From a virus, in the IMG/VR virus record IMGVR_UViG_3300035184_000955, positions 1-22,045 of that record: a DNA stretch of 22,045 bases; one strand, given 5' to 3'. A program made the position numbers and the translations under genes. Positions 1 to 8,462 of this stretch are shown here, in pieces. Below the pieces are notes generated by a model that was given only the letters and a program-made list of their open reading frames with translations, did no database searches and was not told the origin of the DNA. How positions within the stretch are numbered: the first letter of the stretch is position 1; each line of letters opens with the position of its first letter.

Positions 1-2055
1 AGCAGGACCGGCAGGACTGCCATTACCTCCCACATCGTATACTGTTATGGATGATGCGGATGAAACTCCAAATGAAGATTCATCGTTTTTATATTGCATG
101 CTTTCTAAATCTAAAAAGTCTGTTCTAGCATTTGAAGTATCGTAGAAATCGAAATTAAAATCTTTAAAATCATAAGCTGAAAACTTCCCAAAGGGAGTAT
201 CATAAGTTTCATAACTCGTAATTACATTATCCATTGAAAAAACTACAGGCTTTTGAAAAATAACTCTAAAGTTTTCAGAATACGGATCTTTTATTATTTC
301 TATAATTCTGACGTAATTATCCTTATTAAGTTCTTTAACAAAATACCCTACTTGTAAATTACCTATTTCATTAGGAGATACTAACACACCTTGATTAACA
401 GAACATCCACCTATCATTGTGTAAATTTCATAGTCTCCTAATTGTAAACCACCTGTAACGGTTCCACCGTCACCTATAAAATCATTGTATTTATTTGAAA
501 AAGAAAGATTGGCATCCGTCGAACTTTGCATACTAATGAAAGGGTAAGGATTAGAGGAGTTAATACCGAATACAGTTGTATTCTTATTTCTTCCCTGTGA
601 GTAGTCATCTATGATCACCCTGTTCTTTATAGAGGTAGCCTTATAGGGTATAACTTCTGCATTTCTAATTGCGGCAGCTAAAGCTGATGCTACTTGAGAA
701 GTATTTCCTAACGCAGAATATCTATTTTCTTGAAACGTTCCAATTGGAAGAGCAGTGTCTGCAATTAAAACAAAATCACCTAAATTAAAATTCTCAATAC
801 TTATTTCTAATAAGTCTCCTAAAAATATCTTATCGTTATCAGAAGGTTGATTTATTATATCTAATACTATAAACCCATTAAATGGAGTTTTACTTATGAC
901 AGGAGTGTTAAACTCCGTTTGATTTTTATTTACAAAAATAGAGGAGTCACCCTTATATGAAGTTAGTATTTGATATTTTTCTATTCTAGATTTTCTAAAT
1001 CTATTTAAAATGTTATGATATTTATTATTAATATCTTTTACCCATCCTAGAATAGGCTGAGTATATTCTCTTACAGATGGTAATTTATCTAAATCTTCTG
1101 CCGATGAATTACTCGTGTCTATATTTAAATTCCCTACGGAATTTACTGAATTAACAACTACACTTCCTTCAACATGTTCATCTACGAATATTCCAAAATA
1201 TCTATAAATATTATAATCATCCGCTTCTTCATCATCAAATAAAAATTCTAAATTAATTATATTATGAGAAACAATTCCGTTTCTTTCAAAACTAGTAGTT
1301 AATGTATTATTAGCTAAAATTTCCGGAAGATCTTCTTTGATATAATCGTCATCTATATAATCTGATTTTTCAACGAATCCTCCTATCATCACGTCTATTC
1401 CGTTAAACGAAGTAGGATCATCTAGTTCAAAATTAAAATCAATATGAGATGTAGGAATTAAAGGATCGGCTAGATGACTATTTAAATATCTTCCTAATTT
1501 AGAATTATTAGTCATATCATACGATTTTATTAAAGTCGCATTTGATAACATTTCTTGGATTCTAGAATTTTGGCTATATGTGCCTTCGAATATCTGTTCT
1601 TTAAAGTCTACATCCTTGACTCTATAAATTATAAATTTTTCAGGAACGCTTTCTTCTAGCCAAATCGGTGCAAAGATTCTATATTGCTCATCATACGCTT
1701 TCGTGTAATTAAACGAGGCACCATAGTTGTATAAGTTTTCGTATTGTGTAGAATAATCTGAAGAAATACCTAAATCTGTAAATTCTCTACCTATCTGATA
1801 TCTTTCATCTTTACTTAATCTTCCGTAAAACTGGGCAACATCTCTACAATATGCACCTGAGCTAGAAATAGGATATTTCTGATACTCGGACTGCGATAGA
1901 GTTCTATTAGCTTTGATCGAGCTCAGATAGATATCTCCCTCTTCGTCAGTAATTAATTTGACATTAGAAGTTAACTTCGGGTTAGTTCTTAATAGAGCAA
2001 AGGATTTATCCTTATGCGAACTACCCTCTACGTTGTTGTTAATAATTTTCGCCAT
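1..2055 (-). CDS. Large phage structural protein, 3' end beyond left edge (partial)
   Basis: My own reverse-strand reading gives an open frame from an ATG at 2053-2055 (MAKIINNNVEGSS...) through to base 1 with no stop, so at least 685 residues are visible and the C-terminus is missing. I do not recognise the family. Residues about 410-490 (bases about 830-590) contain a pattern seen in many phage tail proteins: two strands around LGDFVLIAD, an Ala-rich helix near SQVASALAAAIRNA, then a strand-turn with a Gly-Arg-Asn loop. The rest is Asn/Asp/Ser/Tyr-rich and predicted mostly beta. There is no signal peptide or membrane segment. It is the last visible gene of the run and starts 57 nt after the 1260-aa gene, so a role at the baseplate periphery or in tail fibres is likely from position. 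The start has no Shine-Dalgarno sequence; the preceding bases are CTATTTATA. Confidence 0.8.
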   Translation of the reverse strand, partial: MAKIINNNVEGSSHKDKSFALLRTNPKLTSNVKLITDEEGDIYLSSIKANRTLSQSEYQKYPISSSGAYCRDVAQFYGRLSKDERYQIGREFTDLGISSDYSTQYENLYNYGASFNYTKAYDEQYRIFAPIWLEESVPEKFIIYRVKDVDFKEQIFEGTYSQNSRIQEMLSNATLIKSYDMTNNSKLGRYLNSHLADPLIPTSHIDFNFELDDPTSFNGIDVMIGGFVEKSDYIDDDYIKEDLPEILANNTLTTSFERNGIVSHNIINLEFLFDDEEADDYNIYRYFGIFVDEHVEGSVVVNSVNSVGNLNIDTSNSSAEDLDKLPSVREYTQPILGWVKDINNKYHNILNRFRKSRIEKYQILTSYKGDSSIFVNKNQTEFNTPVISKTPFNGFIVLDIINQPSDNDKIFLGDLLEISIENFNLGDFVLIADTALPIGTFQENRYSALGNTSQVASALAAAIRNAEVIPYKATSIKNRVIIDDYSQGRNKNTTVFGINSSNPYPFISMQSSTDANLSFSNKYNDFIGDGGTVTGGLQLGDYEIYTMIGGCSVNQGVLVSPNEIGNLQVGYFVKELNKDNYVRIIEIIKDPYSENFRVIFQKPVVFSMDNVITSYETYDTPFGKFSAYDFKDFNFDFYDTSNARTDFLDLESMQYKNDESSFGVSSASSITVYDVGGNGSPAGPA

Positions 2056-2065
2056 TTATAAATAG

Positions 2066-2084
2066 ACTCTATTTTTGTTAGAGT
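2066..2084 (-). other. Weak hairpin between two structural genes
   Basis: A perfect 6-bp inverted repeat (ACTCTA / TAGAGT) with a 7-nt A/T loop lies between the stop of the 1260-aa gene and the start of the gene at the left edge. No U-run follows it in the direction of transcription, so I do not call it a terminator. It could be an RNA-processing or leader structure, or chance in AT-rich DNA. Confidence 0.25.
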
Positions 2085-2112
2085 ATATATCTTGCTTTGT
2101 TACGGCGAGATA

Positions 2113-5100
2113 TTACCTATATGGGCGAGCATCGAAATCGTATAATCTAGATGAACTAAAATCATTATATCCGCTAAAGAATTTTCTTCTATTCCACCAC
2201 CAGTTACCACCACTACCAATAGAGCTTCTATAATTAGTCAACATCACTTTATTAATACTGTTTTTATTTGTACCAACTGCCCTGTATTTAGAGTAAACTT
2301 CTATATCGAAACTAAATTCAGTTTTATATGAATCTATAATGTCTAACCCAATTTTCTTTGAATATGTTAAATTGCTAAAGGTATTTCCATATATTCCGGC
2401 AACTCTACCTTTACCTGTATTATCTTTTCCGAAGTAATCCGTCATTCTATATTGGAATACCATGTCAACTGACACTGCATTTTGACTTCCACCTTCTATT
2501 AATTTTTTACCATATTTATTAGGTCCATCTACTGATAAACTAGTTTGGTTTATGGGTGAAAGATATAGGAATGAACCACATGAAAGACCACCTAATAAAA
2601 ACTGATCATCTTCTGTAAATGAATTTTTTAAAGATTTTCTACCAATTATACTGCCAGCTTCATCTATTGGACCAGTTTCTGGATCATCTCTAAATGTAAT
2701 TGTTAAAGGCTGATATGCTGTTTGTATTTTACCATCTTTATCATTAGATCTCTTAACTGCGTATTTAGGCATGGCAACTAATCCTGTCGAAACTATATCG
2801 ATAGAATGCATTTGATCTACAGTAGCCAAGGGCGGATCAACCACAAGAGGATGAAACTTAGATAGAAAAAGACCCGAATCGTATGTCGCAGCCGTTATTG
2901 TTGAAATAGGAACTGAATCCGGAGAATAAGTTGAAGCACCACCTAAACCACTTGCTCCTTGGTTTGAATATGTTCCATTCCATATAAAATCGTTAGCACC
3001 GTTAAGATTCTGAGTCGCCCATGGACTCAATGTTACACCTGTAAAATCTCTTAAATGTGCTCTACCTGTAATTGAACCAATTGGAGTACTACCCGTGTCG
3101 AATGTCAATCCGTATTCTGCGCTACTTACTCCTGTTAAGTTAGAAGCTCTATTAGTATCAGTATCGGGGTTTACAACTGAATAAAGATCGCCATTATTAG
3201 CTATGTTTCTATATCTAGAGTAAATAAATTGTCCATTTAATTGCGATGATTGATCTGGGGCGCTAGCAAAATGATTGTAAGAATTTCCATCTCCTGTAAG
3301 GTTTTGATAAACAACAGGAACTAAATCATATTGTGCCTCTGTTGTATAATATGCATCGTTTGCTATCATAGGATCTGGCGCTGCATCGGCACTAGACCTT
3401 TGATTAGACGTTTCTAAGTCTATAAGACCTAGGCCATATTCCTGCTGCGATGAAGATACATACGCAGGTTGTTTAAGATTTCCAACAATTCTTGCACATA
3501 ATTCTAGATCAGATGCTTTAGTATTATGAAGTTCTACTCTATAATTTTTGGTAACGATATATCCTTTAGTTTCTCCAGTAGGAGCTTCATCTACATAATA
3601 TCCTGCAAATATTTTAGCAGTAGAATTATTTTTAACTAAAGTTATTTCACCATCTTCGTCAATAATTTTAATTTGTAATTCACCAACTGCACCTTCAACT
3701 TTAGCTTGTAATCTTTCTAATTGATTTTGCAATTCTAGTAATTTATCATAAACACTAATAGGATTCTGTTCTCCTGTTAAAAAGCCAGATGCTAGTGATT
3801 CTGCAGCATGTGCATAATAAGTATCTCCTGCTGTAAATCCACTATCAAGGTGTGTAAATAATCCTTGTGATTCTAAATCATCGTTTATTTCAACTTTAAC
3901 ATTATCTAAGTCGTTTTGGTTTACTAATGAGTTTGCACCGTCTGATGATATTTCTCCTTCAGGGAATGGAATAGTAATAATATCTGACCATTCTGATTCT
4001 ACTGGAGTTTGTGGAAAACCTGCTTCAGAAACAGATTTAATCATCATTTCTATTTTCTCTCCCGGTTGAATAGATAAATCTATTGAATTAAAATTAATAG
4101 CTTGTGAATCTTCTTCAGATTCTAGAATCCATCTATATCCGCCATCTGCTTGCTTTTCTCTTTTTCTAATAGGACCTTTAACTTCTACCCAATTTGAAAA
4201 TGCAGCAGTTTTCTTATTAAATTTAATTTGCTCTATTACAGATGTTTTACCCGTCGCTGAAACATATCTATATCTAGCAACGAACTGAACCACCTCTTGT
4301 GAAATTTCATCACCAACTTTTTTCGGCTCTGGAATAGACCAGAAGCCTCTTACCCTATATTTAGGATTAACTTTAGGTAATTCATTTGATTCTGCAATCG
4401 CTTTAATCTGACTAACACTAGAAGAGAATACTTTAGTTTCAGCTGACTTTTCTCTAATAATAGAAGCTAATTCATTTTTCTCTCTGTTTCTTTCTATTTT
4501 AGATGAGAACTTTTTAGTAGCAATTAATTTTCTTTTCTTTCTAATTGTAGTGTCAAGCTTTTTAATAACTTCTTTAGCTTTAACTTTGTCAGACTTGATC
4601 TTTTTTACCTGCTCTACACTTGCGTTTTGAGTAAGGTGTTTATTGATTTGAGTTACTTTAAAGTTATCTGCTTCTACTACAGGTGCATCTGGGATTAGAC
4701 CTTCTGACGCAGGTGGAATGTAATCAACCTTAAGCGCTTTAATAAATTGACCAAAATCAGCAACTTCTTCTTTATAATATTTAGCAAGCGTAGTAACTAT
4801 ACCATCTTCATTTTGAATAGTAAGTTCATTCGAAAAGAATGCAACACCTGGTGAGAAATCAGTAGCTGGTAATTTAGAGATAGGGTCTATTGGTTTAACA
4901 AAAACAATCTGTCTTTCATTAAAACCAACTTTAACGTCTATGGAAACAGAAACATCAATGTCTTTGTAAATAGCGAGAGCATTTGCTCCTATCTTAATTG
5001 GTGCATAACCTTCTAAAAGAGATAGTTCAACTTGTGTAGTTGAAGAATCAATAGAGGTTACTTTATATCTTGTATTGTACTCAGATGTATTTACTACTAA

Positions 5101-5895
5101 TGAATCTCCAATTTTTAGAGTTTCAGTATCTTTCATCTCTTTATTAGAGTCTGAATACGTTAATTTATTTAGAGTGTAAACCTTTACAGTTTTAGTTTGA
5201 CTAGTTCCGTCTATTAAAGAGGTTTTTTGAACATTTTCTACTTTTAATACGTCTAATTGGCCATTATATTGAATAGACCTTATTGGCATATCTACCGTCT
5301 CCGCATCTATTCTATATTTTAAACCATCTTCTTTTATTTTAGAAATAAATTTAGAATAATTAACATCATTTTGACCTTTAAAAACTTCATCAAAAGATTC
5401 AGTAGATGCTAGGTCTTCATGATCGAATATAAATCTTTCAGTATAAACTCTTTCAGTATCTACTGGAATCTGTCCTTTAACATCTAAGCTAATAGTTAAT
5501 AAAGGATTTAGGAAATCTTCAAAGAAATCATTTAATTGAGTATTGAATTCCTTAGGAGTCGCTAGAGACTTTATAGGTAAAGAAGGGCCTTTTAATTTAG
5601 AAGTATGTATTCTTCTATAAGATCCATCTTTAAGTTTTACGTTTGCACTAGAAGTATCTAACCCACTAATAGCGGTCATATTCTTATCAATTCTTTCAAT
5701 TTCCCTTTTCAAAAATCCAAATGCTGGAATTTGAATCGCAGTCATTTCTCCTGTGCGATTATCGAATAAATCTATTGTAACCGTTTCTTTGTCGGTTGAA
5801 ATAGCCTCATTGATACGTTCGAAAGTTTCTAGTGAATTAGTATTTAATTCTAGAAACTGTTCGAGTAAATGTGATATAGAATTGCTAGCGCTCAT
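2113..5895 (-). CDS. 1260-aa mosaic baseplate-periphery or tail-fibre protein
   Basis: Family not recognised; called a virion protein from its size, composition and place after the wedge genes. Visible architecture: an N-terminal part (about 1-130) with helices and a short beta segment; a beta-rich region (about 130-410); a strongly basic Lys/Arg/Glu helical stretch (about 412-500) likely to be a coiled coil; a beta domain resembling fibronectin type III (about 510-650, ending near SEWSDIITIPFPE); a second short coiled coil (about 712-735, KLLELQNQLERLQAKV); and a long Gly/Ser/Asn/Tyr-rich C-terminal half (about 736-1260) with aromatic clusters including three consecutive Trp near the end. 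There is no signal peptide or membrane helix. It starts 1 nt after the stop of the 661-aa gene, which suggests coupled translation. The order of domains fits a long trimeric fibre or an arm linking baseplate to fibre, but sequence alone does not settle this. Confidence 0.75.
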   Translation of the reverse strand: MSASNSISHLLEQFLELNTNSLETFERINEAISTDKETVTIDLFDNRTGEMTAIQIPAFGFLKREIERIDKNMTAISGLDTSSANVKLKDGSYRRIHTSKLKGPSLPIKSLATPKEFNTQLNDFFEDFLNPLLTISLDVKGQIPVDTERVYTERFIFDHEDLASTESFDEVFKGQNDVNYSKFISKIKEDGLKYRIDAETVDMPIRSIQYNGQLDVLKVENVQKTSLIDGTSQTKTVKVYTLNKLTYSDSNKEMKDTETLKIGDSLVVNTSEYNTRYKVTSIDSSTTQVELSLLEGYAPIKIGANALAIYKDIDVSVSIDVKVGFNERQIVFVKPIDPISKLPATDFSPGVAFFSNELTIQNEDGIVTTLAKYYKEEVADFGQFIKALKVDYIPPASEGLIPDAPVVEADNFKVTQINKHLTQNASVEQVKKIKSDKVKAKEVIKKLDTTIRKKRKLIATKKFSSKIERNREKNELASIIREKSAETKVFSSSVSQIKAIAESNELPKVNPKYRVRGFWSIPEPKKVGDEISQEVVQFVARYRYVSATGKTSVIEQIKFNKKTAAFSNWVEVKGPIRKREKQADGGYRWILESEEDSQAINFNSIDLSIQPGEKIEMMIKSVSEAGFPQTPVESEWSDIITIPFPEGEISSDGANSLVNQNDLDNVKVEINDDLESQGLFTHLDSGFTAGDTYYAHAAESLASGFLTGEQNPISVYDKLLELQNQLERLQAKVEGAVGELQIKIIDEDGEITLVKNNSTAKIFAGYYVDEAPTGETKGYIVTKNYRVELHNTKASDLELCARIVGNLKQPAYVSSSQQEYGLGLIDLETSNQRSSADAAPDPMIANDAYYTTEAQYDLVPVVYQNLTGDGNSYNHFASAPDQSSQLNGQFIYSRYRNIANNGDLYSVVNPDTDTNRASNLTGVSSAEYGLTFDTGSTPIGSITGRAHLRDFTGVTLSPWATQNLNGANDFIWNGTYSNQGASGLGGASTYSPDSVPISTITAATYDSGLFLSKFHPLVVDPPLATVDQMHSIDIVSTGLVAMPKYAVKRSNDKDGKIQTAYQPLTITFRDDPETGPIDEAGSIIGRKSLKNSFTEDDQFLLGGLSCGSFLYLSPINQTSLSVDGPNKYGKKLIEGGSQNAVSVDMVFQYRMTDYFGKDNTGKGRVAGIYGNTFSNLTYSKKIGLDIIDSYKTEFSFDIEVYSKYRAVGTNKNSINKVMLTNYRSSIGSGGNWWWNRRKFFSGYNDFSSSRLYDFDARPYR

Positions 5896-5896
5896 A

Positions 5897-7882
5897 TTAT
5901 CTTAAGATATCGTATTCAAACGTTTTATTTACTGGATCTACGCATACTATTTCAATATATGGTTTATTAGATAATAAGTCAGATAAAGAAATAGAAAGTT
6001 TCTGCGACCATCCATTACTCTTATCAGTCCATAGCGTTATATAATGCGTTGATAAGTTTTTTATTTTATTTTTAAAAGTTACTCTAACAACTTGGCCTTT
6101 TTTCCAGTTCGTTATTGTATCATCTAAGTATATATTCAGGTTAGAATCAAAGCTCTGTGCTTGGTCTGTGTATATTCTAACTAAATTATCAAACTCTTTA
6201 AGTCTTTGCCACACTGCCTTTGTTCCGGCTTCATCTGGTAAAAACATAGAATCGGCTGATAATTCTCTTTCATTGGTAGAAGTTACAGTGTCATATACAT
6301 AGGTTTGTCCTAAAGAATAACCGTAATTTACACAACTAATTTTAACTTTACCATTACTTGATTTATCAATAGAGACTCCTGTGTTACCTGATTCTAGAAC
6401 GTCTGTATTATATTGTATCTCTGCTGGGATTACACCAGATATAACCTGATTTAACCTAGAGTTGGTGTTTGTTATCAAGTCTAAAAGACTTCTTTCATCT
6501 TGGAAATTAATAGTAGCGTTTTCAACATCTTGCTCTATATTATCTAATCTTTTAGATATTCCTTGTAAATTTTCAGAACTTAAAAAGAAACTTTCTAACA
6601 TTTCAACTTTCTTAGAAATAGAGTTATATCTCTTATTTGCATCCTTTAATAATTGAACTGCATTTTCTAAAGCACTTGTCGTGTCTAAGAAAATATCCAT
6701 TGAGAATGTAGAATAATCATTAACATTCTTCTCTATTCCTACATTATCTAAGGCAGAATTAAACTTAAGATTTAATTTAAGTGCAAATGCGTTACCATTA
6801 AGACCTGTAACCTCGTTTGGTTTATATTTAGTTAATTCTGGAATATACCATCCATCATTAGACGTATCTTCTTTCCAATTATCTAATAAAATTATACCAT
6901 ATAGGTTAGTTGCTTTGTTTCCAATATTGGATTTTGAGTATATGTCATAGTATACTAAAATAGCGTTAAACCTGAAATCTCCACCTCTTTGTGAATATTC
7001 TAATACTGAATTTAGTTTTGGATCATTTATGATTTTAGAGTATGCACTCGCGTTAAAATCAATTCCAAACGTGGGTATTTCATTTTCATCTGTATTATAA
7101 GTTCCGTCAGATTGATCTGCATAAGATTCTAAACTTAAGAAAGGATCTGGATGAATATCATCACTTGTTCTTCCTTCAATTTCAGAACCCGGTACAAACT
7201 TAATATTATTAGTATTAAATTTAGATGTTTCTAATAAAACTTCAGGAGTATATCCTACAGAAGAAGGAACATTAACAAATATTTCGTTATATTGTTGTCC
7301 TTTGTAATTTTTATCGTTAGTTACATCGATGTTTCCGATATATTTTATAACTTGACTATATTCAGAACCAGACTGGGTAGAATCATCTAACTCAATCATT
7401 CTAGAATATCCTGTTGAAACTTCTTGTGAAGTTGCAGTTCTAACTCTTATTGCATTTATATGATATAAGTATTTAAAGAATATTTTTTCTGCATCACTTT
7501 GAAATAATACATCATCAAAATCGTCATTAACTTCAGGGTTAAGAAGCATGTTCTCTAAATTAAGTGCGTAACTTTGAAAAGTCTGTGCGAAATGAACATT
7601 ACCGTTACCATCATGTAATGTGTCGCTATACGCACTAGCATTTTCACCACCACCTCCTTCGAATAAATTCGTATAGTTAATATAGTTAGGTCCGGAAGTA
7701 GGGTCATTGGGATCACTTAAATTACCATCTGCATATACTGGCAAGTCTAGCAATGCAAATTTAGAAAATTCAAAATTAATATCCGGATTATAATACGCAC
7801 GAGTAAGATCTCTTGCTGAGTTAGCAAAAGCATACATCGTACCTCCCTGTTCCTGCGGAATCCTTATTAGCGGTGTAGCCAT
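5897..7882 (-). CDS. 661-aa phage structural protein with central coiled coil (baseplate/fibre attachment)
   Basis: Not recognised as a named family. The N-terminal 400 residues are Asn/Asp/Tyr/Ser-rich and beta-like, with a Gly-rich loop (FEGGGGENAS, near residue 75). Residues about 405-480 form a probable coiled coil with several heptads (KKVEMLESFF, SKRLDNIEQDVENA). The C-terminal about 180 residues are again beta-rich and include a Trp-containing segment near TNWKKGQVVRVTFKNK. A globular head, coiled-coil neck and beta tip is a common layout for trimeric baseplate or short-fibre proteins. The gene sits between the 184-aa fibre-like protein and the 1260-aa protein, where T4-like phages usually keep gp8-gp12-type wedge and fibre genes. 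I cannot assign it to one of those by sequence. The start has an A-rich leader and no Shine-Dalgarno. Confidence 0.75.
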   Translation of the reverse strand: MATPLIRIPQEQGGTMYAFANSARDLTRAYYNPDINFEFSKFALLDLPVYADGNLSDPNDPTSGPNYINYTNLFEGGGGENASAYSDTLHDGNGNVHFAQTFQSYALNLENMLLNPEVNDDFDDVLFQSDAEKIFFKYLYHINAIRVRTATSQEVSTGYSRMIELDDSTQSGSEYSQVIKYIGNIDVTNDKNYKGQQYNEIFVNVPSSVGYTPEVLLETSKFNTNNIKFVPGSEIEGRTSDDIHPDPFLSLESYADQSDGTYNTDENEIPTFGIDFNASAYSKIINDPKLNSVLEYSQRGGDFRFNAILVYYDIYSKSNIGNKATNLYGIILLDNWKEDTSNDGWYIPELTKYKPNEVTGLNGNAFALKLNLKFNSALDNVGIEKNVNDYSTFSMDIFLDTTSALENAVQLLKDANKRYNSISKKVEMLESFFLSSENLQGISKRLDNIEQDVENATINFQDERSLLDLITNTNSRLNQVISGVIPAEIQYNTDVLESGNTGVSIDKSSNGKVKISCVNYGYSLGQTYVYDTVTSTNERELSADSMFLPDEAGTKAVWQRLKEFDNLVRIYTDQAQSFDSNLNIYLDDTITNWKKGQVVRVTFKNKIKNLSTHYITLWTDKSNGWSQKLSISLSDLLSNKPYIEIVCVDPVNKTFEYDILR

Positions 7883-7906
7883 CTAATCTATTGTTTTATT
7901 TTTATG

Positions 7907-8461
7907 TTACGAAATTACAGCGTTATGTGAACTTGTGATCCACCACTTATTGTTAATACCTCCTATCAAACTAATGCTACCATTCTGTGAAACGGTTACT
8001 TCAGTTGTAACTCCATGTATATTCGCTAAACTTGCACTTGCTATAGAAAATGCTGTTGATGCGATTATAGTCAAAGTTTGTCCATTATTAGAATCTCCTA
8101 ATATAAGATCCGTGGATCCAGTATATATGTAAGCTCCTAGCGTTGGATTTACAGTTGGAAAATTAACAGTGTCTGCAATAGAATGCTGTAATCCTTTTTC
8201 TAAGATAACATTTTCTTTAAACGTAGCTTCGACGCCTGCTTCTAATGAAGATGCGGTTACGTTAAATGTAGTTAATGTACCTGTGTTTACGGACAGTGTA
8301 CCTGCCGTGATAGCTCCAGTTAAAGATAACGTAGAACTTGTCGTGTCTAGAACATTTGCAATTAATCCTAATTCATCATTTACATTATCAAAATTGTTAT
8401 TGATAGTAAGTCTCGAAGAAGAAAGTGAGTGCGTTCCTAAAATTGTTGTAATACTTGCCAT
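7907..8461 (-). CDS. Small fibre-like structural protein (184 aa)
   Basis: A Thr/Ser/Asn/Leu/Ile-rich protein with almost no Cys and few charged residues. The N-terminal segment (about 10-40, SSSRLTINNNFDNVNDELGLIANVLD) is helix-like and resembles the attachment helix found at the start of many phage fibre proteins. It is followed by short strand repeats (LTGAITAGTLSVNTGTLTTFNVTA) typical of trimeric beta-helical shafts. The C-terminus, with NGSISLIGGINNKWWITSS, looks like a surface-repeat ending of the kind seen in marine phage tail fibres. It starts 1 nt from the stop of the gp7-like gene, so the two are probably co-translated. Likely role: a small trimeric fibre or tip on the baseplate. 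The function is inferred from composition, not from a recognised family. Confidence 0.7.
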   Translation of the reverse strand: MASITTILGTHSLSSSRLTINNNFDNVNDELGLIANVLDTTSSTLSLTGAITAGTLSVNTGTLTTFNVTASSLEAGVEATFKENVILEKGLQHSIADTVNFPTVNPTLGAYIYTGSTDLILGDSNNGQTLTIIASTAFSIASASLANIHGVTTEVTVSQNGSISLIGGINNKWWITSSHNAVIS

Positions 8462-8462
8462 T

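Noticed and set aside
1-40. Possible collagen-like Gly-X-Y run at the left edge (GGNGSPAGPA)
   Set aside because: Glycines are not spaced every third residue over the few codons visible, and the rest lies outside the window.
2056-2112. Terminator between the 1260-aa gene and the left-edge gene
   Set aside because: The hairpin is only 6 bp, with two G/C pairs, and lacks a following U-run on the transcribed strand; kept only as a weak hairpin.
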